DNA of 64,000 bases from Himantopus leucocephalus. Its lineage: Eukaryota; Chordata; Aves; Charadriiformes; Recurvirostridae. Under the pieces are notes generated by a model, which was not told where the DNA came from, did not search any database, and was given only the letters and a program-made list of their open reading frames with translations. The position numbers and the translations under genes are program-made. Within the stretch, counting starts at the first letter, position 1. Every line of letters begins with the position of its first letter. Positions 24,106 through 36,200 of this stretch are shown piece by piece. The DNA is taken from the NCBI GenBank assembly GCA_003993805.1, contig RSEF01000006.1, forward strand, positions 29,075,918-29,139,917, read 5' to 3'.

Positions 24106-27100
24106 CTTTTATTCTTCAGCTATAATAATTTTTACACCACCATTTTTCAGTGGGCTTATGTTTCCTACAGAAGCACAGATAGCTAATACTTGGTTCAGCC
24201 CGATTTGGCTCCTCCTAGTGAAGTTTCTCCAGCTCCAGAGTAAAGCAGAGCTGTACTGAATGGCTGGTCCTTTTTGACATTCCTCCAAAGTGTGTCCAAG
24301 CAGGTCAACCACACCAGCTTTCAGAGTGTTAGAGAGGCCTTGCAAAGCACAGGTTTCTGATCACCCAAAGCCTCTCACATTTGATATCCCTCATTTCTGC
24401 AAGTCCTGCCTTACTGCTCTATGTATTTGTGTCAACTCACACAGATATCTGAAATGCTACTGACTTGAGGCACATGCACCTGAGCAAAATTAACTGTGGC
24501 AGCAGGAAAGTAGTAGATGAGCAGCAGTTTACAGAGTCCATGAACCAGCAAATTGCTGTCTGTTGAGGAGTTGCTTCCCTCTGCCCATGATGGATACCAC
24601 AGCTTCATTAGGAAGCCACACACTCCAGCCTCATTTCACAGCCCACAGATGTTCTGCTTGAACTTTAATTAGCTCCCATCAATCTGCAATTCAAACAGCT
24701 GTGGTAAATAGGATTGTTGCTCAAGTTGCCAGGCTTCTGCGGGCTACCAAACTCTCCTCAGAAGGCTCTCCCCCCCCCTTGTTAAATGCTTAATGGTTCC
24801 CAGCATTATTTTCCCTTGTTAAGATCTTAGAGGAATAACAGTTCAGCAGATTTGGAGTTCACTGCACAGCAAATGCATATGGCAGAACCTCAAAGAGTTC
24901 CCCAAAACAGAACTAACATTTTCTAGTAAGGTCTGAGTCCACGTTTTACACCTTCTGTTAATCTTCTCAGAGCAGTCCCCCTCGGTAAGTGTGTAGGCAT
25001 CTAACACAATACTAGCTTGCAATAGATGACAAGGAACAAGAAATGCACTGCCCTCTACCTGCAGTGTGAGATTGGAGCCCTCCTCTTGGTGTGACAAGAA
25101 GAGGATCCAAGCATGCAGATTGCTATTGCACAGTTGCCTGAACACAAAGATAGAGCTGGAAAATGACACGAATTGTCCACTTGAGATCACTAAGCAACAC
25201 ACGGCTGTCATGCCATTTTCATGTCATGCCTGGTTGCTGTAAAAAAAAAAATCTAATCCAGAAGAGGAGTTTTTACACTTGAGCCATCTCATCAGGGTCT
25301 CCCACAAGCAGGTGATCCTGTCTGCTGTTACTCTGCTCTGCTACTGGTGCCTCTCAGCAAGAAGCACACAAGCAAAGGACTCCCGTTAAACATGAGGGTG
25401 ACCAATCCTGGGCAGTCTCTCATCTGTCTGTACATTCTTTTCTATGGCACATATCACTAGCAATGAAGCTTTGGTTTCCACACTTCACAGGATCATGAAT
25501 GACACTGCTGTGTTGCCTGCAGTGCGCTACACACTTCTGTGCAAGTTTCCTGTCTCTGGAAGCAATGACAGAAGGTCTGTAAGACCTTTACTGGCCAGCC
25601 AGTAAAACCAATCATGTGGGGAGAATGTAATCCAGCTGGTCATGGCTGCTTCCTTTGGCTTGCTAGGTCAAGGGGGCTTTGTTTCCTTTATTGGCAATTC
25701 TGAAGTCATCGGAAGTAGTTTAGAGAGCCGTAGAAATAATGCATGAAGTTTCAGCTCATCCCTGGAGATGTTACAGCATACTTTTCTGTAGCAGTACTGA
25801 CATACCAAATGTAAGCCAACAACTGTCAGTTTTAGTTTCAGTGAAACTGTGCAGGGCTTTGAAAATCAGGGTTGCAGACCCTGATTCCTGCAACCAGAGC
25901 TTGTGTAAGACTCAGGCACATTTACTCACTGGAAGATAATATTTAATTAATCCTACAAATCAGAGACAATTTTGAGAAGTACCTATTTCCAAACCAGCCA
26001 ATGCATCTTATATCACAGAGAATATAATTTTCTTTACCATCTTCACCATTTTCTCTGTCAATAGAGGGGGCTGCTCAGAGAAAGGAGAGCTGTCACTCAG
26101 TATTATACAAACACAAAAGATAAACTGTGCTCTGAAAAGACCACGCCATGCTTGACAAAAGGCAAAGACAAAAGAACAAGGTAACTATTCAAAGAGCAGA
26201 ACTTAAACACACGAAGTGAGCTCATTTTTTAGACGAGTAATTACTAGACCAATAAGAGTATTTTGTGAATTACACTGCCCTATGAGTGTACAATTTGCTT
26301 CTAAATTATAAGGTCTGTAGCGAGGACATGTTTGCCTAGCCCTTTCCCACCTATTGAGCAGTGTTGTATACACTTTTGATGCTTTCCAAAGGAATAAATA
26401 ATAGTGATAAAGCCATGTCATTTCCTGCTCTCATTAGGATAGAAAAAGCAGAGGAAATAAAGAGCTTTTTATTCTGCCTCCCCACCCCCCAACCCCCTAA
26501 CATGGTTGTCACTCCAGAGAAGGCTGTAGGTATTTCCACCAAAAGGGGAAAAAAATCCATAAGAAACATCATAACCAAGCCTAAAAGAGTAATTAGTCTA
26601 CTTGCGTTTGATTGTACAATTGCTGCTCGTTGATTAGATGTGTTTGGAAGAAAGCTAATTAGATGGGCCCAATTTAGTTTATTAAAGAATATGAGCATTC
26701 AGGATCAGATCAGGAGTGAAATGTCGTTTACATCTATGATTACTCAAAGTGCTCGGAAAAGCACATATATGCATTAACACCCATAGATTATGTTTGCTAT
26801 GATTGTTATAATGGTGGTGGGAAAATAGGCACTAACCTACACTTATAGTAGAATCAATAATGATATGCAACATTATCATAATGATATTGCAGTAAATAAG
26901 TGGAACCTTCACAGTTCCTGTGTGAGTTTACACATTCCATATCACCTATGGGTTATGGCACAGAAAAAGTTAATCATTTCCTTCAGATAGAGTGCACAGG
27001 AACAAAAGCCTTTTTTTCCTAAGAATATAGTTTGCGTAGGCTCTACGCTTCAATTTTAGTTGCCTTTTCAAATATCTTGAAATGCTTAAAATTGAAGTGA

Positions 27101-28733
27101 ATTAGGACATCGTGTTTTGATAAGACCAAAATGTTTTGTTCAAATACCATTTATTCTTTTAAAAACAAAAGGTCATATTGGAAAAAGAGTTTGAATCTTT
27201 CCCAAATGGAAGTTCACCAAACATGTTTCCCTGTGTTTCTTTTTCCTCAGAAAGGCATTCAGCAACACAAATGCATTCTCTCCAAGAGCTTCCAGCTAGC
27301 TCATGCTTCAAGGATTTTTTCCCCATGCCACCAGGTGAAGGATTTTCCAGTAAGGTCCAACTGCCAGCACAGCCACAAGCTTGAGGAGTACTCCACAGTT
27401 CCAGTAGCTTTGCAGTCAGCCAGCAGTCATTTGCAGGAATAAAATTAAACTTTGGAAATTCTTGGGGTCTTACTTTGTTTCCCCCAGGATCAACAAAACA
27501 GGAATTTTAGCAGCATAGGAGATTTCTCAGAAATCATTCTGAACATCTTCCAGTATCTTCTCTGCAGACCCAGAAGCCCAAGATCAATAAAACATGCAGA
27601 TACTTTGCCAAGCAAAAGCTTTGGAAAAACATAGCCTTGAGTAAAATCTCTAAACTGTAGGAACATGTCAAAAAGCATGGAAAGAGTTTTGCTTGTAAAC
27701 ATTTTAATCATACCATAGAAATCTACTCAAGAGTATCTTTATTGGAGTCTGAGTTCAACTAACATATAAGCTCAGTTCTGTGCATCACTATCCCCACAAG
27801 TCCGACACAGCCCATTAACCACCTAATACATTAGAAACACACTTTTCTTGTATCCAGCTAGAGCTGCAATATGTTTCTGCTAGCAATAAGTTTGCTATGT
27901 GTTCACTTTTAAACATAGCAGAAGATTGAGGCAGCTCTGAGCAGAGTGGTAATTTTACTACAGCTCCTCAATAATAGTACTACTGAAATTAAATGCCTTT
28001 ACCAGAAATTTTTGCTACACTCACATGAAGGAAGCAAGTAATTTCTGTATTCTTACCATTCATCTCATATCACCTCATCTTGCTGGTCACAATTTCTATT
28101 CAGCAGCAGGGCCACAGTGTCAGCACAAGCAGCATGGCCCTGAGAGGCACCACAAGCCCTCAGTAAGTACCTCCATGGGGTTTTTTAACAGTATGTTCAC
28201 CACAGAGGTAACCCCTCATGATTTTCAAGCATTTTGTTTTCCGTGGATCCTGCAAGCTCTTTGCTATCAGAACAGATCCTTAATAAAATACAAGGAGCAT
28301 TTCAATACTGTAATCAAGTCTCTAGCCTCCGTATAAGCCTCAGGAGCAACCACTCATGTTATGAATGTTAAATCTTCATCCCAACCTTCAGCAAGTCAGA
28401 GGTACAAAAACATTTTAATCCTTTTAAGTGGGACACTTGCCTAAAAAGAAAACACTTTCAGGTATCTCAAGCTTTGCAATGTCTTTGCATCTCACAGCAT
28501 CAGGCAGGAGGATTCATATTCCTAGACCATTAGTGACAAGCGTGATCAAATCTCACAAAAATGAGCTTCTAAAAGAGCCATTCTAACTCACATTATAAGT
28601 CGAAGTAAATGGAATTAGAAGAGCTGATAAAGAACCTCACTAAGATTTCCGCATCTAGAAGCCCATATTCTCTGGTGGGACCATATACTAGAAGGAAAAA
28701 AAAAATCCACCTTGGAATTAATGATGTTCTTAC

Positions 28734-28823
28734 CACCATAGTTTGAATTCCAAAGACATGTTGTTGCCAAGGGTACAGGAATGTATTGATAGGGATTTTC
28801 ATAGGAAAATTTGCAGTTTTCAG
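28734..28823 (-). other. candidate 90-bp coding exon, unknown gene
   Basis: On the minus strand the acceptor TTTTGTATTTGTACAG precedes 28823, and the donor GGTG|GTAAGA follows 28734. The frame between them is open in phase 1 to phase 1 and reads ENCKFSYENPYQYIPVPL and on to a CLWNSNYG-like end. Composition is protein-like (two cysteines, aromatic residues, prolines, no low-complexity run), and both splice signals are good. The surrounding frame also stays open beyond the donor, so openness alone is weak support. No family is recognised and no neighbouring exon with matching phase was found with confidence. Confidence 0.2.
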
Positions 28824-30341
28824 CTGTACAAATACAAAATCTCACCTTTTAGATTACTGAGTTTTCCCTAGGAAGCTGGTTGAATCATTACTGTCAAGAA
28901 GTTATGCCTCATTCTCAGTCTGATAAACAAGTAATCTGTAAAGCCTCAGTTACAGAGATCCAGTGTTGGTAAACAAACAGATGAACTGTTTATTTTCACC
29001 CTCTTTTCAGTTTTACACACTAAGTGCCACTTCAGGAAGGAAACATTGAAAAGAAATATTACTAAATCAGGACTTTTTGACATGAGAGGTCACTTCAAAT
29101 AGAGACTAGCACAAGTGTTGTCTGCAGCCTTCAGCTGAAGGAGCAATCCCCGGCTGTTTTCACTAGATGCAGAGAAAAGCAGCATTAAACTATGAGCATG
29201 CAAACTGCTGATAAGATGGATTAACTTGTAAAAGGCTCATTTCTGCAGAACCACGTTGCTTGCTGTTGAACTCTTGGTGTGCGTGCCAAGTCTATTCTCA
29301 CCTTCAGACCAAACATTTCAACTTTTTCCTCCCTGCAGCAAAGGGGAAGAGGACACAATAGTTATGGCTTTATATTATTCGTTTCTTGCATCTATTACTG
29401 AGCCAACCACAAATTTATTCCTTGCCTTTTTACTGCAGCCTCAAAGCATGTCACAGCTACTGAAAATACACCATTTTGCAAAAACAACCACATGGAGTGG
29501 TTTTAAGTTGCAGGAACAAGAAACTGAATCCAAATGTCCTAGATCAGTACCCAGTATTTTGCTTCCAAGAATATCTGTTTTCCTTTCTGTATCTGTTCTC
29601 TTCTTAGCATGGTTAAAACTACAGTCTCGCCATCTTCTCTAAAGCTACCTTATGTGAGCAAAGAATGGGCTCCAGGGTTGGGCATCTGTTTTACCAACTG
29701 AGGAAGGACTACAACTAGTCTTTACAGCAATACTAGGACACAGCTGCTGTAAGGTTAGAGTCCAGAAGAGTGACAGAGCTGAGGCAACACAAACATTTTG
29801 TCATAACAAGGACTTGACAGCTCAACATCTAGGAACCACTGTAGAGCAGCTTTATCACATCAGTCAAGAAACACAGCATGGGCTGACAGCTCTGAGCAAC
29901 AGGATAAAGCAAAACACACATCACCTGCTTCGCTAAAAAGCTACAGCAGGAGTATAAGTTGAAACTTTAACAGCTTCAAAAACATCTAGAACGTCCCACA
30001 CATCGCATGCCTTCTGGAGACTGCTGGAGGAATTCAAAACTTGAGCTCATGATCAAAGATGGAAAAAGCTCTCAGGCCTAGAGAAGGTGAAGAAAACTCA
30101 GAGCTTTCACTAAGCCTGAGTGTATTCCATTTCAGAGCTCCAATGCTGGCACCAAAACCTAAATCAACAATGCTGATGTTACCTACCCTCAACAGTTTTA
30201 AGAGACGTTTTGTGTTCAAGTTATCCAATTTTGTTTAATAAAAACTTACTTTCTCTACTACACAAGCTCATGATGCACAAAAGGAATATTCCCCTGGACA
30301 ACTTCTGATGACACAAATATTTCTCGGCTATTTCCAGGTTT

Positions 30342-30372
30342 GGGGGGGGGGGGGGGGGGGGGGGGGTTTGAN
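30342..30372. repeat. 25-base G homopolymer with adjacent ambiguous base
   Basis: An uninterrupted run of 25 G occupies 30342-30366, and an N lies six bases further on at 30372. Long G runs are rare and hard to read, and the N suggests weak or conflicting reads here. The length may be an assembly or sequencing artefact. If real, the run would fold readily into a G-quadruplex. Confidence 0.95.
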
Positions 30373-32882
30373 AAGAGAACCATTACTGTTCTCTTCCTGC
30401 AAAGCCTGGATGAAAAGGACTAATCTAGTGTTGCTCTGTCTCCACTCCTGATCAAAATTAAACTATATAAAAGGCCTAGGAACGGGTAATGTAGAAGGTT
30501 GGTGCCATGGAGCAAACATCTGCAACTGTAGAAGACTACATAACTCCTAGAAGAAAGACCATCTCCTGAATAAGCAGGCCTTCCTAAAACTCTTGATCAT
30601 CACAGAGATTTTGTTGCAACTACGTTTGCAACACTTTCACATTGGGAACCAATTCAACAATGAACTGGTTTCTGTATCAAGATTCCCCACTAGTGAACTC
30701 TGGTGATTCAATAAGGGTTTTCAATACACAGACTTAAATTTTGTTTCCCCCTGGAACTGTAATCAGAGATGGGTGCACCCTCTCCACTCTGTGCCTCGAG
30801 AGCCTGGCATCTGTACCACCGATATGTCTCACCCCTGTAGCACCCACCCAGGCATGACTTCCAGAGGACCAATCCTATTTAGCTTTGCTGGTTCTTAAAC
30901 TGAAAAGCGTAGTTATGCATCTTCTTGTAGCATAAGATGTAGATTCACCTGTTTTTCTTCTATTGCTATTCATGCCAGCTTCTACACAATACATTCCAAA
31001 GACAGAGTAATGGTTAACAGAGCAGAGGGAGATGTGTGGCCAAAGGGAGGAAAAAAACCACTGCAAACACCTAACCCAATGGTGACATAGCCCTTAGCTT
31101 ATTAGAATATGATGAAAATGAGCAGCAAAAACCCCACGTGGGAGAGGGGAGCTCATCAGTGCATGGACCCCTAGGCTAACTCCAGCTAACCTGGATCCAG
31201 AACGGGAAGCAGCAGGCTAGCATTGGTGCCAGGCTGCAGAGCAAACATATGGGCATCATCTCACCAGTGCCAGAGAAGCAGTTTGGCAGGCTACCATTGC
31301 CATTCACTTCATTACCATCTGCCACCTGCAGATCATCCCTCCCTTCCACTTACACCACACTGATGATCATTAAAAGTTTTCCTAGTCCTTGTCATTACAA
31401 CTAGCTAATACAGCTGCTGACAGTGGTCTGAGCTAAATTAGCTGGCTTTGCTCTATTCAGACCTCAGTGTGAGACCTAGCATCTGTGGAGATGGTAGCTG
31501 CTCCAAGACCATTGGTAGGGATACTATTTTAATTTTTTTAAAAAAGCAATTTGTTTTGAATCATTAAGGAACAATGTATTTCTGACATGCTACAGAATTA
31601 GGAACTAGCAAAATTCTGAGTAGTTATCTGTCATTTATTCTACTTTTAACTCTCGACTTGTATCTCTCTCTTCTCCCAAGACACTGATGCCAGTTTGCCC
31701 TTCACTGAAAAACAATAATCTTAAGGGTCCTCTTTTCATCTCCTGGTTCAATTTGGGTTAATCCTTACAACAAAAGCATAGTTATTTTTTTGTTGCAGAA
31801 CTTTTCCAAAAGGTTTACTATCACCAAACTCCACCTACCTCAAATTGTTAAAGTGTACATAAGAAGCCCAATAAGATTTAAAAAAAAACCCCTTCATCTC
31901 TTTAGGAGCCTTACTGCTATTGGTAAAATAAGAATGATGGGGCCTACATGATTAAAACTGTGTAGTAAGAGGAGTCAGAAAGAGAAAGAAACATCATAAC
32001 ACACAAAAGCCTCTTAGGAAGGGAATCAACAAATCAACTAAACTGTGCTAGAACAAAATTGTGACTGAATAAATATAAGAAGTTATATAACATCAGGGAA
32101 GTCTCAGCTGCAGAAAAACACTCTTGCTCATTTATTCCATCCTTTTATCACAGTGATCTTCAGGAGGGCTGACAGCTCTGCAGTTCCTCCATTTGCACAG
32201 TGCTTTAAGTTTATGCCCACCTCATTAAGACCCTATGGGGCCCTCCTTTTACGCTCTTTTTGTTTTAAGCCTTGGCTTCACACAGCTTCCAACTAAACTA
32301 GAATTTTTCATTGTAGCCAATATTCTTTTGAAAGCTGTAACACATCGGTATGTAGACATATACAAGCCTTTTGCCTTCTACACAGTGAAAGTTGGTAAGA
32401 GCCACTTGAACAGACAGGAAAGAGAGTAACCTTCATTATAAGCAAATAACCCTGCTCAACAGTTCCATCACAGCGCCCAACTTGATTCCTTCCACCCCTC
32501 CACCAGTTCCTTCAGCCTTATAAGTTACTGTGCTTTGTCTGCCCTGTTTGTTTTTGGTTATCTTTTCAGTACTACTTCTTTGCCCTTGGTAAAGCATGTC
32601 TTTAAAGACAGATTATTCTGTCAAGTTCTAAAGAGCCTTGAAGATAGGCTTGCCTCTTCAACTTCTGTTAGCCAGACCAATACAAACATTACATATCTTT
32701 ACAGACTTTGTCACAAATTATCCTTAAGGTAAAACTACCACCACTGGGAGGGGGAGAAAGAGTAAGAAATTAAGGTTTCAATTTCCATTTCACTTACTTT
32801 CTGCTCTTACTTTAAGGATAGGCAAGGTCCTACAAGTAACAGACTTCATAACTTGGGCCCAAGGAATTCTCCCAATGGTAGA

Positions 32883-33284
32883 TCATAGAATCGTTAAGGT
32901 TGGAAGGGACCTTTCAGATCATCTAGCCCAACCATTAACCTAACCTGACAAAACCACATCTAAACCATATCCTTAAGTACCTTGTCTACCCTTCTTTTAA
33001 ACACCTCCAGGGATGGCGAATCCACCACCTCCCTGGGCAGCCTATTCCAATGTTGAATAACCCTTTCAGTGAAGAAATTTTTCCTAATATCCAACCTAAA
33101 CCTCACCTGGCTTATCTTGAACTCATTACCTCTTGTCCTATCACTTGTCACTAGGGAGAAGAGGTCAGTCCCCATCTCTCTACAACCTCCTTTCAGGTAA
33201 TTGTAGAGCATGATAAGGTCTCCCCTCAGCCTCCTCTTCTCCAGGCTAAACAGCCCTAGTTCCCTCAGCCGCTCTTCATAAGGC
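32883..33284 (-). mobile_element. CR1 LINE 3' fragment, about 400 bp
   Basis: The 3' end at 32883 shows ATCATAGAATCGTTAAGG then TTGGAAGGGACC on the plus strand. The element runs to 33284, ending in a CTCCAGGCTAAACAGCCC-like block and CCCTCAGCCGCTCTTCATAA. An 83-codon minus-strand frame (33211-32960) is intact over the C-terminal reverse-transcriptase tail, with [18 protein letters not shown] and [12 protein letters not shown] blocks. The intact frame and the clean 3' end suggest a fairly young copy. It is 5'-truncated and cannot move. Confidence 0.95.
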
Positions 33285-36200
33285 TTCTAATGTTACATTC
33301 ATGGTTTTCCATAAACAGCAAGATAACGCTTCCTAGGAAGTAACCTGTGATGAAGGGAAGTACAGCAACAAGGACTAAAAACCTTTAGCACGTTTGGAAC
33401 CTGGAAACACAACTGAAACTACAAATTAAGCCTGGCTTTACCTGTCCTATTGCATCTTGGAATTGACTAATCAAGGCCATCATCTTCATGTGTGGTGAAA
33501 GAAAAATATGTGTGCTCCATTAAGATTAATCATAGACAAATGAGTGAAAAAACAAAAGCAGTAGTAAGGGTTTGCTTAAACTCAGAGAGCCCTCATCTGA
33601 GGAAAGCTCCAGAGGCTTGAAATTTCTTCCTTTCACTTGATTAATAAAAACTTGTTTTCCTCAAATTCTTCCAGGTGAATTCATTACCTCCTACATATAC
33701 CAAAGGATGCTTGGTATAGCTATAAGCCATGAATAAGTATCTTTTACATCAAGGAAGTACTGCATCCACACTTATCTAGTTCACCCACACCAAAATTCCA
33801 ATATAAGTCTTTCAAGGAGAGAAAAGCCTCCATGGGAATTTTTCTTTGGGCTTTAACTATGGAGGAAGGAAAGAATTACCAGCAGCCCTGTGAGGAAGTG
33901 ATGGACAGAGTTGTCAAGCAAAGGGTTTGGAGTGACAGGAATGAGAGGGAACACTAAACAAAACAGGGCTTAAGCATTTGTTACCTCAAAAATTTGTATA
34001 CAAGCAAGAAAGTGCTTCTATAAATACCTAAGTAGCAAAATTAAGACAGGTAAATTTGGTCCTGCTGCTGAATGGGGCAGGGGATCTGTTGATACAGGAC
34101 AGAGAAAAGATTGAGTTACCAAATGCTTTCTTTCCTTCACTATTGAGTATCACAACTGTTCTATTGAGTACCTATGTTAATTGAATAGTTAAAAAGCAAA
34201 ATTTAATTTTACGAAGTCCCTCTACATTCCTGTGGTTGACCCAGAAACTTGGAATCATAAGATCAGTATGTTCAGCAGGAACACTGCCGTTGATACCCAA
34301 GGGATGATTCCATTCTCGGTTACCTGGGAGAAAGAGGTGAACATCAGAAAGAGTTTCCTCAAAGCACTCCTGGGCTCTTTATATCCATTGGTTCTGAGAG
34401 GGGAGCATGGTCTTCTTCCTAACATGCCCTTATTTCATGGGCTTTTGTACCATTGAGACTTACTGGGCATGTTTCAAATATCAACAAGATAACAGAACTA
34501 GAGTACCCCTGTGTCTATTGTAGAGACTCTTAATTAGCTATAACCATTCATGGTGCAGTTCTGGTAATTAGTTTGAAAAAGTTATATCACAACTGTAGAC
34601 GTTCCAGGAATGGAAGTAGAGAGCCAGGGCTGCCAGATGGATTATTTTCTGCAATTTATTTGTTCAGCATACCCTTGCAGAAAATTCAGATAGAACATAA
34701 CACAATAGACTGTATAAAAGTTATTCTAAATCTCTGCATAGTTTAGAAGAAATTACTTCCCTTTTGTAGCTCTACTGAACCATCCACAAGTTTTTATAAC
34801 CAAGTTATGTGAAAATTTATTTTTACTTCTCTAGCAAATTCTATCAGACAGTCCCCTTAAAAAAAAAAAGGCAGTAGGAAGTTTCAGAATTTTAAAGCTT
34901 ATTCAATTCTCTTAGAATATTCTTGAAGAGGTTAGAAAGCAAAATACATTATGTTCTTATTTTAAGTACAGCTTTTCAGAAAAACTGGCCGTTACCTACT
35001 AAACAGATGAGATAGGTATGAGGTTTTACATGCTGGCAAAGCCACATGGTACATTCTAACCTAGCAATAAAAGCTGCATCAAACCCATCAGTTCCTAAAA
35101 TGAATGGAAATTTTTAATCCAGCACATTGCCTTATGCATCCAGGCATCACTCCTGCAGCCAAATTTCCACTTAGAATACAGCAGAGCGGTATTAGGGTCA
35201 TTGCTGCATATCATCCATAATCTTTAAAATATCACAGTCCTAAGATAAAGAAAACTCTTCCTATAAAGGAGGTAGCTCTAGAGACAATTTCATCATGGTC
35301 AATATAAGAAAGCAAAGCCTTACTGTTTCAATGGTCTAACAGCCATTGTACATTACCGTTAAGAAATAGGAGTCTAGTTTTTAACCATTTTTTCTTCAAC
35401 ATTACAAATGCAGTCTGGTGCATTAAGTGATATGGCCAGAGACCAAGAGTGCAATGGTTTTATCCTCAGCTTGATAAATTATTCAGTCACACTACTAAAC
35501 CAGACATAGGAACATGACACCTACAGTATGGCAGTGGTGGACAACCAGCTATCATGATCTGCACTCATACCTCCTACCTTGTGATACCTCACTCACTGCG
35601 TGTACATCCAGATCCTGGATAGCCACAGCTCTCCACAGAGGAAGACAGAGACAGAAAACTCACCGAAAGTGTTCTGACTGCAGACTACGCACAAGCCACC
35701 GCCAGAGGAACTGAGTCCAAGCTCTTAACTGGAGTGTCTGCTACACGAGATGAACATGCCTTAGTGGTTGTCTAGAAACCTCAATATTTCTCATAAAACA
35801 GAAAGCAAGTATCTTGCTTTCAGGACTGTGGGGCAGGAAGGCTTAAAACAAACCCCAAGTGTCATTAAATACAGAAGAAAGCAAGAATATTTAAAATCAG
35901 TTACCTTCCTAAATATTTTAGATCAACAGTACTGTAGTTATACTACTCGCATTATTAACATTGGTCCCGTTTGCAACATCTTTTGCAGATTTTATAGGAT
36001 ATGTCCAGTCTGCAGTATCTGAAGGTACTTTGATATAAAAATTCAGGCCAATTACCAATGTCTGGGAGCACTGCATTTCAGAGTAGTGAGATTCAAGACC
36101 TCTGATATTTGCAAAAATATGGTTAAAACAAGTCACAACCGATTCTAAATAACTAACAGTTACAATTACTTTCTTCTCAATTTACTGTAATACATTTAAG

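Larger units (their letters stand above)
24106..32882. other. non-coding stretch, no gene recognised
   Basis: About 8.8 kb. It holds a C-rich run at about 26478-26501 that would be G-rich on the minus strand, a 25-base G run at 30342-30366, and a single undetermined base at 30372. Candidate splice-flanked segments lie at 27251-27334 (+), 28104-28162 (+), 28734-28823 (-) and 29302-29332 (-). The part at 26590-26890 is AT-rich with many TAAT/ATTA words and may be regulatory. No repeat family other than simple sequence is recognised. Confidence 0.55.
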
